Shown piece by piece: positions 35,626 to 44,554 of a DNA stretch of 60,000 nucleotides (positions are counted from its first letter, which is position 1; each line of letters starts with the position of its first letter). This DNA comes from Echinicola sp. 20G (GTDB lineage Bacteria; Bacteroidota; Bacteroidia; Cytophagales; Cyclobacteriaceae). A program made the position numbers and the translations under genes. Below the pieces are notes generated by a model. The model had not been told where the DNA came from and made no database searches. It saw nothing but the letters and a program-made list of their open reading frames with translations. The stretch is taken from contig NZ_AP024154.1 of NCBI RefSeq assembly GCF_015533855.1, forward strand, positions 1 to 60,000, written 5' to 3'.

Positions 35626-36876
35626 GTGATTATTTTCAGACTTATTTGGGAGAGTTTTAGGTTTGCCCTTCAGGCCCTAAAATCTAATCTGACACGTACC
35701 ATCCTGTCCCTGCTTGGCGTGACCATAGGTATATTCGCCATCATTGCGGTTTTCACTTTAGTGGATTCTTTGGAGAAAAACATCAAGTCAAGTTTTTCTT
35801 TCTTGGGAACCAATGTAGTCCGAGTTGACCGGTTTCCTTTTGCAGCAGGAGGAGGAGAATATCCTTGGTGGAAATATTTCAGAAGGCCTCCTGGAAACTA
35901 TAACGAATTTTTGTTTTTGGAGGAGCGCATGAAAAATGCAGAAGCCATTACCATTTCCGCTTCAGCCAATACCACCATTAAAAGAGGTAGCAGTTCCTTT
36001 GGGGGAGCCAATCTTCAGGGCGTGGTCTTTAACCATAAAGAGGTATATGACATCCCTGTAGTTGAAGGTAGATTTTTTACTGAATTGGAAATTTCCGCAG
36101 CAAGAAATGTCACTGTTATAGGTGCAAAGATAGCTCAAACACTCTTTCAAGGAGATGACAACATTATTGGCAAAGAAGTAAAAATCAAAGGGCAAAAGTT
36201 TATTGTCATTGGCCTTCTAGAAGAAGAGGGAGAAGGACTCTTTGATATGCCTTCTAAAGATGACGCTTGTCTCATTCCATTTGGCACATTTGGCAAGATG
36301 TATTACATGGGAAGATGGGGAGTAGAACCCACCATTGCTGCCAAAGGCTACGATGATGACAAAAACCTGGTCGCCTTAGAGAATGAAATGACTGGATTAC
36401 TAAGGGCTAAACGTGGCCTAAAACCTATAGAAGAAGACAACTTTGCCTTAAACAAATCGGAGTTTATTCAAAATGCCATTGGAGCGATCTTCGATGTGAT
36501 CAGTATCGCTGGGGCTGTCATTGGGGGATTTTCCATTCTGGTAGGAGGATTCGGTATCGCCAATATCATGTTTGTTTCAGTAAGAGAACGAACCAATATC
36601 ATTGGAATCCAAAAATCCCTTGGAGCTAAAAATTATTTCATTTTACTGCAATTTCTTTTTGAGTCTACCTTCCTAAGTCTTTTTGGTGGATTGGCCGGTT
36701 TGCTACTGGTTTTCGCCATAACATTTATACCTCTTGGGGCATTGGAAGTGTTTCTATCGGCCAAAAACATCATTTTAGGACTTGGCCTGAGCTCCACAAT
36801 AGGAATGCTTTCTGGCTCGATCCCTGCAGGGATGGCTGCTAAAATGGATCCGGTTGAAGCCATCAGAAGTAATTAA
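35626..36876 (+). CDS. MacB/FtsX-type ABC permease without adjacent ATPase
   Basis: A 416-residue permease: one N-terminal helix (about 22-42, GVTIGIFAIIAVFTLV), a MacB-like periplasmic core domain (about 50-285), then three helices (about 290-315, 335-365, 380-400) with the coupling segment VRERTNIIGIQKSLGAKNYF. The start appears to be GTG at 35626, as no ATG fits. No ATP-binding subunit is encoded on either side, so its partner must be elsewhere. It lies between queA and recA. Confidence 0.88.
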   Translation: MIIFRLIWESFRFALQALKSNLTRTILSLLGVTIGIFAIIAVFTLVDSLEKNIKSSFSFLGTNVVRVDRFPFAAGGGEYPWWKYFRRPPGNYNEFLFLEERMKNAEAITISASANTTIKRGSSSFGGANLQGVVFNHKEVYDIPVVEGRFFTELEISAARNVTVIGAKIAQTLFQGDDNIIGKEVKIKGQKFIVIGLLEEEGEGLFDMPSKDDACLIPFGTFGKMYYMGRWGVEPTIAAKGYDDDKNLVALENEMTGLLRAKRGLKPIEEDNFALNKSEFIQNAIGAIFDVISIAGAVIGGFSILVGGFGIANIMFVSVRERTNIIGIQKSLGAKNYFILLQFLFESTFLSLFGGLAGLLLVFAITFIPLGALEVFLSAKNIILGLGLSSTIGMLSGSIPAGMAAKMDPVEAIRSN

Positions 36877-36883
36877 GCACAAA

Positions 36884-36918
36884 AAAAGGGAAGACATCGA
36901 TGCCTTCCCTTTTAGTTT
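36884..36918. terminator. Bidirectional terminator between the permease gene and recA
   Basis: A 10-bp stem (AAAAGGGAAG / CTTCCCTTTT) with an internally palindromic loop (CATCGATG) lies between convergent genes, with A and T tracts on either side. Confidence 0.88.
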
Positions 36919-36935
36919 TTTATTTTAACTTTCGA

Positions 36936-37961
36936 TTAGTCTTCAGCTACTTCCTCTACTACACCGTTCAGACCAGATTTAGCTTTGATCTTATTCTCAA
37001 GTTCTTCCATCAATTCTGGATTATCCAACAGCAAGTTTTTCACAGCATCTCTACCTTGGCCTAATTTATTACCTTCGTAAGAGAACCAAGACCCTGCCTT
37101 TTTGATAATATCAAACTCCACGCCCAAATCAATAATTTCTCCAACTTTGGAAATCCCTTGACCATACATAATGTCAAATTCAACCACCTTAAAAGGAGGT
37201 GCTACTTTGTTCTTTACCACCTTCACTTTAGTACGGTTACCTAGGATATTATCAGCACTTTCTTTGATTTGACCAATTCTTCTGATATCCAACCTCACTG
37301 AAGCATAAAATTTCAGGGCATTACCACCAGTAGTAGTTTCAGGGCTTCCGAACATGACTCCAATCTTATCCCTTAACTGGTTAATAAAGATACATGCGCA
37401 TCCTGTTTTATTGATCGCACCTGTCAGCTTTCTGAGTGCCTGAGACATCAACCTTGCCTGAAGTCCCATTTTGCTATCTCCCATTTCTCCTTCCAACTCC
37501 CCTTTCGGCACCAACGCCGCAACAGAGTCAATCACAATAATATCAATTGCTCCAGAACGGATCAAATGTTCAGCAATCTCCAAAGCTTGCTCACCATTGT
37601 CAGGCTGGGAAATCAATAGGTTTTCTGTATCAATGCCCAGCTTTTCTGCATAAATCTTATCGAAAGCATGCTCGGCATCGATGATAGCAGCCAAGCCGCC
37701 TTTTTTCTGAGCTTCAGCAATGCAGTGCATGGCCAAGGTAGTTTTACCGGAAGATTCAGGGCCATAAACCTCAATGATCCTTCCTTTTGGAATACCACCT
37801 ACTCCCAAGGCCAGGTCAAGGCCCAAAGAACCTGTCGAAATTGAAGGAATATCTATAACGGTATTGTCACTCAGCTTCATAACAGTCCCCTTTCCATAAG
37901 TCTTTTCCAACTTATCAATGGTTAGCTGAAGTGCTTTTAATTTTTCAGTATTTTCGCTCAT
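36936..37961 (-). CDS. recA: Recombinase RecA
   Basis: RecA forms the strand-exchange filament in homologous recombination. The 341-residue protein carries Walker [10 protein letters not shown] (about 67-75), the catalytic Glu region IDAEHAFD, Walker [11 protein letters not shown], the L2-loop segment [19 protein letters not shown] and the usual acidic C-terminus. Normal length, no intein. No SOS-box can be claimed from the upstream sequence. Confidence 0.98.
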   Translation of the reverse strand: MSENTEKLKALQLTIDKLEKTYGKGTVMKLSDNTVIDIPSISTGSLGLDLALGVGGIPKGRIIEVYGPESSGKTTLAMHCIAEAQKKGGLAAIIDAEHAFDKIYAEKLGIDTENLLISQPDNGEQALEIAEHLIRSGAIDIIVIDSVAALVPKGELEGEMGDSKMGLQARLMSQALRKLTGAINKTGCACIFINQLRDKIGVMFGSPETTTGGNALKFYASVRLDIRRIGQIKESADNILGNRTKVKVVKNKVAPPFKVVEFDIMYGQGISKVGEIIDLGVEFDIIKKAGSWFSYEGNKLGQGRDAVKNLLLDNPELMEELENKIKAKSGLNGVVEEVAED

Positions 37962-38147
37962 AAATCAATAGGTAGAAACTTGGTAAGTAAATATTATGTG
38001 AAAGTAAACATTCGCATCCTGAATATCAACTTTAGCTACAACCATTGTTTTATAATGTCGTTTTATTAATTTAGGAATTTGTATTAATAGGTCACTGTCA
38101 GTTTGGTATAACTTTTGAACACGGATTCTCAAAGTAACATCCATTAT

Positions 38148-38939
38148 ATGTCCTTTCCATTAAGATTATTTTTCATTTTAAACCTACTCTCTTTTGCCTG
38201 TTCAGCGCAGCTAATGGCCCAAACGGAAAGTAAGCCTTACAAAAAAGGAGAAGAACTTACTTTTAAAGTAAAGTACCTTTTTTTTAATGCAGCAGAAGCC
38301 AAAATGATTATTGACAGTGAGATCCATCAAATCAACAATCGCCCTGCTTATAAAATAGATGTTTATGGAAAAACACTAAGTATCTTCAGTATTTTTAAAG
38401 TAAAGGACAACTGGGGCACTCTGATGGACACTACCCAAAACATCCCTTACCGATCTTACAGGCACATTGAAGAAGGCGGATATAGAAAACATGAAGTGAT
38501 CGATTTTGACCATGACCAAAAAACCGCTACAGTCAAACTTTATGACAAGGAAAACCGAAAATTAACAAAAACTACTGAGCATGATATCTCTCCAGAAATC
38601 CAAGATATAGTCAGTGGTTTTTATTACATGCGTCATTTGGATTTGGAGAAACTGAACAAAGGAGATATCATTTCCATAAAAGGCTTCTTTGACGAAAAAA
38701 CATATAACTTAAAGTTAATATTTGAAGGAAAAGATAAAATTTCCACAAAGCTGGGAAAGTTTGACACTTTTGTTGTCTCTCCAATTATGCCCAGTAATAA
38801 ACTTTTCAGTGGAGAAAATCCAATTAAAATGTGGATTACGGATGATAGGAACCGAATTCCGGTAAAAATAGAAGCAGACCTGATCGTGGGAGCACTTAAC
38901 ATGGAAATCACAGAAGCCAAAAATTTACGAAACAAATAA
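38148..38939 (+). CDS. DUF3108 family exported protein
   Basis: A 263-residue protein with a signal peptide ending at about AQLMAQ. The mature part matches the DUF3108 pattern: YKKGEELTFKVKYLFFNAAEAKM near the N-terminus and a late segment MWITDDRNRIPVKIEA. I choose ATG 38148 (MSFPLRLFF) over the longer frame from TTG 38115 because it places the signal peptide at the N-terminus. Function unknown; probably periplasmic or outer-membrane associated. Confidence 0.85.
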   Translation: MSFPLRLFFILNLLSFACSAQLMAQTESKPYKKGEELTFKVKYLFFNAAEAKMIIDSEIHQINNRPAYKIDVYGKTLSIFSIFKVKDNWGTLMDTTQNIPYRSYRHIEEGGYRKHEVIDFDHDQKTATVKLYDKENRKLTKTTEHDISPEIQDIVSGFYYMRHLDLEKLNKGDIISIKGFFDEKTYNLKLIFEGKDKISTKLGKFDTFVVSPIMPSNKLFSGENPIKMWITDDRNRIPVKIEADLIVGALNMEITEAKNLRNK

Positions 38940-39091
38940 TTGATCTATTGTTAACATTAATTTAACAAAAATATCAATTAGCGAAATTTTATATGGACGA
39001 TAACCGCTTTTTTAAATCATGAAGCTATTTCTTTTCATAGTTTTTCTAAATTAGCGGTGTTTTTAAGCAATCAACAAACTGGCAAAGTCAA

Positions 39092-39781
39092 ATGAGTGAC
39101 AAACCAAAAATCAAAGTTCTGGTAGTAGATGACGAACCAGATATTATTGAAATCTTAACCTACAACCTTGAAAAAGAGGGTTATGAAGTAGCATCCGCTA
39201 ATGATGGCATCAAAGCTGTACAAACTGCCATAAAATTCAAGCCTGATGTCATTCTATTGGACATCATGATGCCTAACCAAGACGGTGTAGAAACCTGTAG
39301 GCAAATCCGGGACCTGGAAGAGCTCAAAAACACATTTGTAATATTCCTTACCGCAAGATCGGAAGAGTATTCAGAGGTGGCTGCTTTTGATGTAGGGGCT
39401 GATGACTATATCACCAAACCTATCAAACCAAGAGCTTTGGTAAGTAGAATCTCCGCCTTGTTTAGAAGAGAGTCCAAAAAAGAGCAAGAAGTCTCCCAAA
39501 TCAAAATCAAAGACCTAACTATCGATAGAAGTAGTTTCACTATTGATAAAGGAGGCAAGACCATCACCCTTCCAAAGAAAGAGTTTGAGCTATTGTATTT
39601 CTTGGCAAAAAATCCTAACATGGTATTCAGCCGGGATGAATTGCTTCAGAATATCTGGGGAGCAGATGTATTTGTTTTGGCCAGAACAGTTGATGTTCAC
39701 ATCAGAAAAGTGAGAGAAAAAATAGGAGAAAACTATATTACTACTGTAAAAGGCGTAGGATATAAGTTTGACAATAATTAA
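39092..39781 (+). CDS. OmpR/PhoB-family response regulator
   Basis: A 229-residue regulator with an N-terminal receiver (DDE at about 13-15, phospho-Asp in VILLDIMMPNQDG, Lys in YITKPIKP) and a C-terminal winged-helix DNA-binding domain (about 130-228; LPKKEFELLYFLAKNP, RTVDVHIRKVREKIG, VKGVGYKF). The kinase gene follows after three bases. It is most like PhoB/PhoP-type regulators of Bacteroidota, but the regulon is unknown. Confidence 0.95.
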   Translation: MSDKPKIKVLVVDDEPDIIEILTYNLEKEGYEVASANDGIKAVQTAIKFKPDVILLDIMMPNQDGVETCRQIRDLEELKNTFVIFLTARSEEYSEVAAFDVGADDYITKPIKPRALVSRISALFRRESKKEQEVSQIKIKDLTIDRSSFTIDKGGKTITLPKKEFELLYFLAKNPNMVFSRDELLQNIWGADVFVLARTVDVHIRKVREKIGENYITTVKGVGYKFDNN

Positions 39782-39784
39782 AGT

Positions 39785-40834
39785 ATGCTTACAACTTCCA
39801 GGGGAATCTCCCTAGTATTGGCTTTTGCTATATCTGCCCTTACTGTCGCATTCCTCTCTTTATTGGATGATGCGACCCCAATGCTACTTACAGTAGCCTG
39901 GGGTCTTACGCTTGCCATTTCCTATATCCTTATTAACATCACCCTAGAGTTTCTAATTTTTAAGGAAATCAGCAATATTTATTCAGTATTAGAAAAGATC
40001 CAAAAGAAAGACCTTAGCGGAGTAGCAGAAAAACCCAAAAAGAGTTCCATCTCTCCTCTTAGAAAAATAAACAGTACGATCAACTCCTACGCTATTGCAA
40101 AAAATAAGGAAATCGAGACCTTACAGCGAAATGCAGCATTTAGAAGAGAATTCATTGCTGACATCTCCCATGAATTGAAAACACCTATTTTTGCTGCTCA
40201 GGGCTATGTGCACACCTTGCTTGATGGTGCCGTGGAAGATGTCAAAGTAAGAGATAAATTCCTAAAAAGAGCTGCCAAAAGTCTCAATGCCCTTGATAAA
40301 CTAGTCCAGGATTTACTTACCCTCAACCAGATGGAGAGCGGAGTGGTTAAATTCCATTTTGAAGTATTTAGCATGGTAGACCTAATTGAGGAAGTAATTG
40401 AAGAATTGGAGCACAAGGCAGAAAAGAGGCATATCAACATCAGGTTTACATACAATTCTGACAAAAACTTCATGACCAATGCGGACAAGGATAAGATCTA
40501 CAGAGTCTGCCAGAACCTTATTTCCAATGCCATCAAATACAACCACGAAGGCGGTGAAGCTCATATTTCACTAAATTCGTCCAAAAACACGTTGACTGTA
40601 GACATCAAAGATAATGGCCTTGGAATCCCTGCCGAGGACATCAAAAGAATTTTTGAGCGCTTCTATAGAGTGGACAAAAGTCGATCGAGGGAAATGGGAG
40701 GCACAGGGCTTGGTTTAGCCATTGTTAAACATATCCTAGAAGGCCATAAGAGTAAAATATCTGTTTCTTCCACCATTGGAAAGGGTTCTCTATTTAGTTT
40801 TTCACTTCCTCTCCATAAGGCAAAGAAAGATTGA
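39785..40834 (+). CDS. PhoR-like sensor histidine kinase
   Basis: A 349-residue kinase with two N-terminal membrane helices (about 6-26 and 32-58) and almost no periplasmic loop, a linker, a HisKA domain with His in DISHELKTPIFAAQG (about 127), and an HATPase domain with NLISNAIKYNHEGG, DNGLGIP and GGTGLGLAIVKHIL. It is paired with the upstream regulator. The small sensor part suggests it responds to membrane or cytoplasmic partners. Confidence 0.94.
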   Translation: MLTTSRGISLVLAFAISALTVAFLSLLDDATPMLLTVAWGLTLAISYILINITLEFLIFKEISNIYSVLEKIQKKDLSGVAEKPKKSSISPLRKINSTINSYAIAKNKEIETLQRNAAFRREFIADISHELKTPIFAAQGYVHTLLDGAVEDVKVRDKFLKRAAKSLNALDKLVQDLLTLNQMESGVVKFHFEVFSMVDLIEEVIEELEHKAEKRHINIRFTYNSDKNFMTNADKDKIYRVCQNLISNAIKYNHEGGEAHISLNSSKNTLTVDIKDNGLGIPAEDIKRIFERFYRVDKSRSREMGGTGLGLAIVKHILEGHKSKISVSSTIGKGSLFSFSLPLHKAKKD

Positions 40835-40901
40835 AGAAACAATAAAAGTCCTTATACAATATTTTATTCTGATTAGACTTTATAAATCTATTATTTTTAC
40901 C

Positions 40902-40909
40902 TACTTTTG
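40902..40909 (+). promoter_or_regulatory. Putative -7 element of the RluA-family gene
   Basis: TACTTTTG matches TAnnTTTG 32 bases before the start codon; no clear -33 partner. Confidence 0.5.
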
Positions 40910-40941
40910 CACATTGATTTGAAAGGTGTAAGCACGGCTAT

Positions 40942-41652
40942 ATGAAAAAAGTAGATTTTGAAGACCTTATTCTGTTTCAAAACGAAGACTATATAGTCAT
41001 TAATAAACCGCCATACTTATCGACCTTAGACGATAGGCATGAAAGACAAAACATCCTTCATTTGGCCAAGAGTCACACTCCAGATGCCCAGGTGTGTCAC
41101 AGACTGGACAAAGAAACTTCAGGATGTTTGGTAATAGCGAAAAACCCGGAGGCATATAGAAATATTGCCATCCAATTTGAAAACAGAAAGGTAGAAAAAG
41201 TCTACCATGCCGTAGTGGACGGGATTCATGAATATGAAAACCAGCTTGTGGACCGAAATCTGGTAGCAACCAATAATGGAATTGCAAAAATCAGCATGAA
41301 GGGAAAACCAGCCACCACTTACTTCAACACATTAAAAACCTATTATGCTCATTCTTTGATTGAGTGTAAACCAGTGACAGGAAGGCTTCACCAAATCAGG
41401 ATACATTTATCCTACTTGAACTCCCCGATCTGTGGTGATGAGATGTACGGAGGCAAGAACTTATACCTATCAGATCTCAAAAGACGATTTAACCTTAAAA
41501 AAGGCACAGAAGAGCTTCCAATTATGCAGCGGGTTTCACTGCACGCCTATTCGATAGCCTTTGAGGGACTGGACGGAAACATGATCAATGTATCAGCTCC
41601 TTACCCCAAAGACTACGCAGTATTGATTAAGCAACTGGAAAAGAATGCTTAA
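40942..41652 (+). CDS. RluA-family pseudouridine synthase
   Basis: A 236-residue RNA pseudouridine synthase with the catalytic Asp in CHRLDKETSGCLVIAKN (about residues 52-68), the IVINKPPYLSTL motif and the C-terminal VTGRLHQIRIHLSYL. It lacks an N-terminal S4 domain, unlike RluC/RluD, so it is closer to RluA/TruC-like members; the target uridine cannot be predicted. It precedes the ribosomal protein block but has its own promoter-like element. Confidence 0.93.
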   Translation: MKKVDFEDLILFQNEDYIVINKPPYLSTLDDRHERQNILHLAKSHTPDAQVCHRLDKETSGCLVIAKNPEAYRNIAIQFENRKVEKVYHAVVDGIHEYENQLVDRNLVATNNGIAKISMKGKPATTYFNTLKTYYAHSLIECKPVTGRLHQIRIHLSYLNSPICGDEMYGGKNLYLSDLKRRFNLKKGTEELPIMQRVSLHAYSIAFEGLDGNMINVSAPYPKDYAVLIKQLEKNA

Positions 41653-41770
41653 GGCCAAAAAAAGCCTTAACCACCTTATCAATCCTTTCTTCAATACTGA
41701 AAACTTTCACAGGGAAACGAATTGAAATTTCGCTATCCTCGTGAAAATTAGGCAGTAAACCTCCGGATAT

Positions 41771-41802
41771 TTTGCATATGTTTGGAAATCCTCATATCTT
41801 TG
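41771..41802 (+). promoter_or_regulatory. Promoter of the rplM-rpsI operon
   Basis: TTTG (41771-41774), a 20-base spacer and TATCTTTG (41795-41802) form a good Bacteroidota -33/-7 pair, leaving a leader of about 50 bases before rplM. Confidence 0.75.
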
Positions 41803-41858
41803 TGTCCCTTTTTGAGGGTGAAATGTATTTAACAAGCTAATAATTAAACATTTACACA

Positions 41859-42302
41859 GTGGATACTTTAAGCTATAAGACCGTATCAGCAAACAGTGCT
41901 ACAGTACAAAAGAACTGGGTAATAGTGGACGCCCAAGCTCAAGTACTAGGTAGATTTGCAAGTGAGGTAGCGAAAATTCTAAGAGGAAAAAACAAGCCTA
42001 GCTTTACTCCTCATGCAGACTGCGGAGACAATGTAATTGTCATCAATGCAGACAAAATCAGGTTAACCGGTAAGAAGTGGGATGAGAAAGTATATGTTCG
42101 TCACACAGGTTTTCCAGGTGGTCAAAGAATCTCTACTCCTAAATTATTAAAGGAGAAGTCTTCTGCAATTCTTATCGAAAAAGCAGTAAAAGGTATGTTG
42201 CCTAAAAACAGACTAGGGAACAAGTTGTATACCAATCTTTATGTGTATGAAGGTGCTGAGCATCCTCATGAAGCACAACAACCAAAAGAAATTAAATTAT
42301 AA
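41859..42302 (+). CDS. rplM: 50S ribosomal protein L13
   Basis: A 147-residue L13 with the motif KNWVIVDAQAQVLGRFASEVA, the GDNVIVINADKIRLTGKKW segment and the MLPKNRLGNKLYTNLYVYEGAEHPHEAQ C-terminal region in family order. The start is a GTG at 41859, preceded by a good promoter. rpsI follows after 12 bases, the universal L13-S9 pair. Confidence 0.98.
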   Translation: MDTLSYKTVSANSATVQKNWVIVDAQAQVLGRFASEVAKILRGKNKPSFTPHADCGDNVIVINADKIRLTGKKWDEKVYVRHTGFPGGQRISTPKLLKEKSSAILIEKAVKGMLPKNRLGNKLYTNLYVYEGAEHPHEAQQPKEIKL

Positions 42303-42314
42303 TTTGATCATTCC

Positions 42315-42701
42315 ATGGAAGTTATCAATACAATCGGTAGAAGAAAAACATCTGTTGCAAGGATCTATATGAAGCCGGGCAAAGGTGAAATCACTGTAAA
42401 TAACAGAAGCATTGAATCTTATTTCCCGTTTGACCTGCACCAGATTGTAGTTAAGCAGCCTCTTACTTTGGTAAACGAAGCAGAAGCTTACGACATCAAA
42501 ATCAATGTAGACGGTGGAGGAATCAAAGGTCAGGCAGAAGCAGCTAGAATGGCTATTTCAAGAGCACTTTGTGAAATCAACGAAGAGCACAGACCTGCCT
42601 TGAAAAAAGAAGGATTCCTTACTCGTGACCCAAGAATGGTTGAACGTAAGAAACCAGGACGTAGAAAAGCTAGAAGAAGATTCCAGTTCTCTAAACGTTA
42701 A
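42315..42701 (+). CDS. rpsI: 30S ribosomal protein S9
   Basis: A 128-residue S9 with the start NTIGRRKTSVARIYMKPG, the GGGIKGQAEAARMAISRAL core and the basic C-terminal tail ending RRRFQFSKR, whose last Arg contacts P-site tRNA. Cotranscribed with rplM and probably with rpsB, which follows after 41 bases. Confidence 0.98.
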   Translation: MEVINTIGRRKTSVARIYMKPGKGEITVNNRSIESYFPFDLHQIVVKQPLTLVNEAEAYDIKINVDGGGIKGQAEAARMAISRALCEINEEHRPALKKEGFLTRDPRMVERKKPGRRKARRRFQFSKR

Positions 42702-42742
42702 TCTGGACCATACTCAGATATTATTAAAACATACATATTTAA

Positions 42743-43504
42743 ATGGCTAAAATCGAATATAAAGACTTACTGGATGCTGGTGTTCACTTTGGACACTTAA
42801 CAAGAAAGTGGGATCCTAGAATGGCGCCGTACATCTTCATGGAGAAGAACGGTATCCACATTATTGATCTAAACAAAACGCTCGTTTGCCTTGAAGAAGC
42901 ATCCAACGCAATCAAGCAGATCGTTCGCTCTGGCAAAAAAATCATGTTCGTGGCTACTAAGAAGCAAGCTAAAGACTTGGTAGCTGAAGAAGCGGCAAGA
43001 TTGAAAATGCCTTTCGTTACTGAAAGATGGTTAGGTGGTATGATGACTAACTTTGCCACTATTAGAAAGTCATTGAAGAAGATGTCTTCCATCGATAAAT
43101 TGATGAAAGAAGAGTCTTATACAAGCCTAGCAAAAAGAGAGCGCTTGATGATTACAAGACAGCGTCAAAAATTGGAAAACGTATTGGGTGGTATTGCTGA
43201 CCTAACCCGTCTTCCTGCTGCGCTTTTTGTAGTTGATATCAAAAGAGAACACATCGCGATTGCCGAAGCTAAAAAGCTTGGTATTCCTGTATTCGCATTG
43301 GTAGATACAAACTCAAACCCAGGTGAAGTTGACTTCCCTATCCCTGCCAATGACGATGCATTTAAATCCATTTCATTATTGGTAAAGGCTGTTGGCGCTG
43401 CTATCGAGGAAGGTCTTTCAGAAAGAAAGAAAGACAAGGAAGAGGCTAAACTCTCAGAGGAAGAAGAAGCAAAAAAAGCTGCTGACGCGGAAACCAAAGA
43501 GTAA
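42743..43504 (+). CDS. rpsB: 30S ribosomal protein S2
   Basis: A 253-residue S2 with [19 protein letters not shown], the [15 protein letters not shown] segment and [20 protein letters not shown]. The C-terminal tail (about 225-253) is Glu/Lys-rich, as in other Bacteroidota S2 proteins. It is followed by a strong hairpin terminator before tsf. Confidence 0.98.
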   Translation: MAKIEYKDLLDAGVHFGHLTRKWDPRMAPYIFMEKNGIHIIDLNKTLVCLEEASNAIKQIVRSGKKIMFVATKKQAKDLVAEEAARLKMPFVTERWLGGMMTNFATIRKSLKKMSSIDKLMKEESYTSLAKRERLMITRQRQKLENVLGGIADLTRLPAALFVVDIKREHIAIAEAKKLGIPVFALVDTNSNPGEVDFPIPANDDAFKSISLLVKAVGAAIEEGLSERKKDKEEAKLSEEEEAKKAADAETKE

Positions 43505-43528
43505 TCCACTATGATTTAATAATAACAG

Positions 43529-43570
43529 AAAATTGAACATACGGTAAATTACCTATGTTCAATTTTTTTG
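43529..43570 (+). terminator. Terminator after rpsB
   Basis: A 13-bp perfect stem (AAAATTGAACATA / TATGTTCAATTTT) with an inner GGTA/TACC hairpin is followed by a T-tract. It separates rpsB from tsf, allowing separate control of EF-Ts. Confidence 0.88.
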
Positions 43571-43580
43571 TTATTGCCTA

Positions 43581-43613
43581 TTCGTTTCAGCTTTGCTAGA
43601 ATCTTGAAACGAA
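43581..43613 (+). repeat. Inverted repeat in the tsf leader
   Basis: A 9-bp perfect inverted repeat (TTCGTTTCA / TGAAACGAA, 15-base spacer) lies between the rpsB terminator and tsf. It could be an RNA hairpin in the tsf leader or a protein-binding site; no known family is assigned. Confidence 0.6.
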
Positions 43614-43656
43614 ACGTTTTAATAAAAGTCATCATCACTATTAAAAATATCAAACA

Positions 43657-44487
43657 ATGGCTATTACTGCACAAGAGGTAAACAAACTAAGACAAATGAC
43701 CGGCGCCGGTATGATGGACTGTAAAAAGGCCCTTACTGAAGCTGAAGGAGATTTTGAAAAAGCGGTTGATATCTTAAGGAAAAAAGGACAAAAAGTATCT
43801 GCTTCCCGTGCTGATCGTGAAACTAAAGAGGGTGTGGTAGTTACTAACGTAAGTGCCGACAAATCTCAAGGTGTGCTTTTGACCCTTACTTGTGAAACTG
43901 ACTTCGTTGCTAAAAATGAAGAATTCGTAGCTTTCGCAAACGCTATTCTTGACTTAGCAGTAGAAAAAGGTGCTACTAGTAAAGAAGAAATTATTGGCTT
44001 ACCATTTGAAAGCATCACTGTAGGTGAGAAAATCATCGAAATGACTGGTAAAATTGGTGAGAAAATTGAAATCAGCAACTTCGTAGTAGTGAATGGTGAG
44101 GCTGTTGTTCCTTACATCCACTCTAATGGTAAATTGGGCGTATTGGTTGCCCTTAAAAACGTTGGTGGAGCTGATGTGGAAGAAGCAGGTAAAGACGTTG
44201 CGATGCAAATCGCTGCAATGAGCCCTGTTGCTGTTGATAAAGACGGCGTGGATGCTTCTACAGTAGAAAGAGAAATTGCTGTTGGTAAAGAGCAAGCTCT
44301 AGCAGAAGGAAAGCCTGAAGCAATGATCGAAAAAATTGCTATGGGTAAATTGAACAAATTCTACAAAGAAAACACTTTGTTGAGCCAAGCTTTCGTAAAA
44401 GATAGCAGCAAAAGTGTATCTCAATACCTAGACAGTGTTTCTAAAGGTCTTACAGTAGTAGACTTCAAGAGAATATCTATCGGATAA
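43657..44487 (+). CDS. tsf: Elongation factor Ts
   Basis: EF-Ts recycles EF-Tu-GDP. The 276-residue protein begins with a UBA-like domain (about 1-45, LRQMTGAGMMDCKKALTEAEGD) followed by two EF-Tu-binding dimerisation domains (LTCETDFVAKNEEF, then the region ending LSQAFVKDSSKSVSQYL). Length is normal. It lies 152 bases after rpsB with a terminator between them and has its own terminator. Confidence 0.98.
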   Translation: MAITAQEVNKLRQMTGAGMMDCKKALTEAEGDFEKAVDILRKKGQKVSASRADRETKEGVVVTNVSADKSQGVLLTLTCETDFVAKNEEFVAFANAILDLAVEKGATSKEEIIGLPFESITVGEKIIEMTGKIGEKIEISNFVVVNGEAVVPYIHSNGKLGVLVALKNVGGADVEEAGKDVAMQIAAMSPVAVDKDGVDASTVEREIAVGKEQALAEGKPEAMIEKIAMGKLNKFYKENTLLSQAFVKDSSKSVSQYLDSVSKGLTVVDFKRISIG

Positions 44488-44506
44488 TTCTTTCCGAAAA
44501 ATCATA

Positions 44507-44541
44507 AAAAAAACCGCAACTTTTCAGTTGCGGTTTTTTTT
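44507..44541. terminator. Bidirectional terminator after tsf
   Basis: A 14-bp perfect stem (AAAAAAACCGCAAC / GTTGCGGTTTTTTT, loop TTTTCA) between the convergent tsf and aminopeptidase genes. Confidence 0.92.
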
Positions 44542-44554
44542 ATGTTAAAGCCTC

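Noticed and set aside
39003..39058. ACCGCT/AGCGGT pair before the response regulator gene
   Set aside because: The arms are only six bases with a 44-base gap, which can easily arise by chance.
41649..41670. Short TTAAGGC/GCCTTAA inverted repeat after the RluA-family gene
   Set aside because: It is followed by no T-tract, so I do not call it a terminator.
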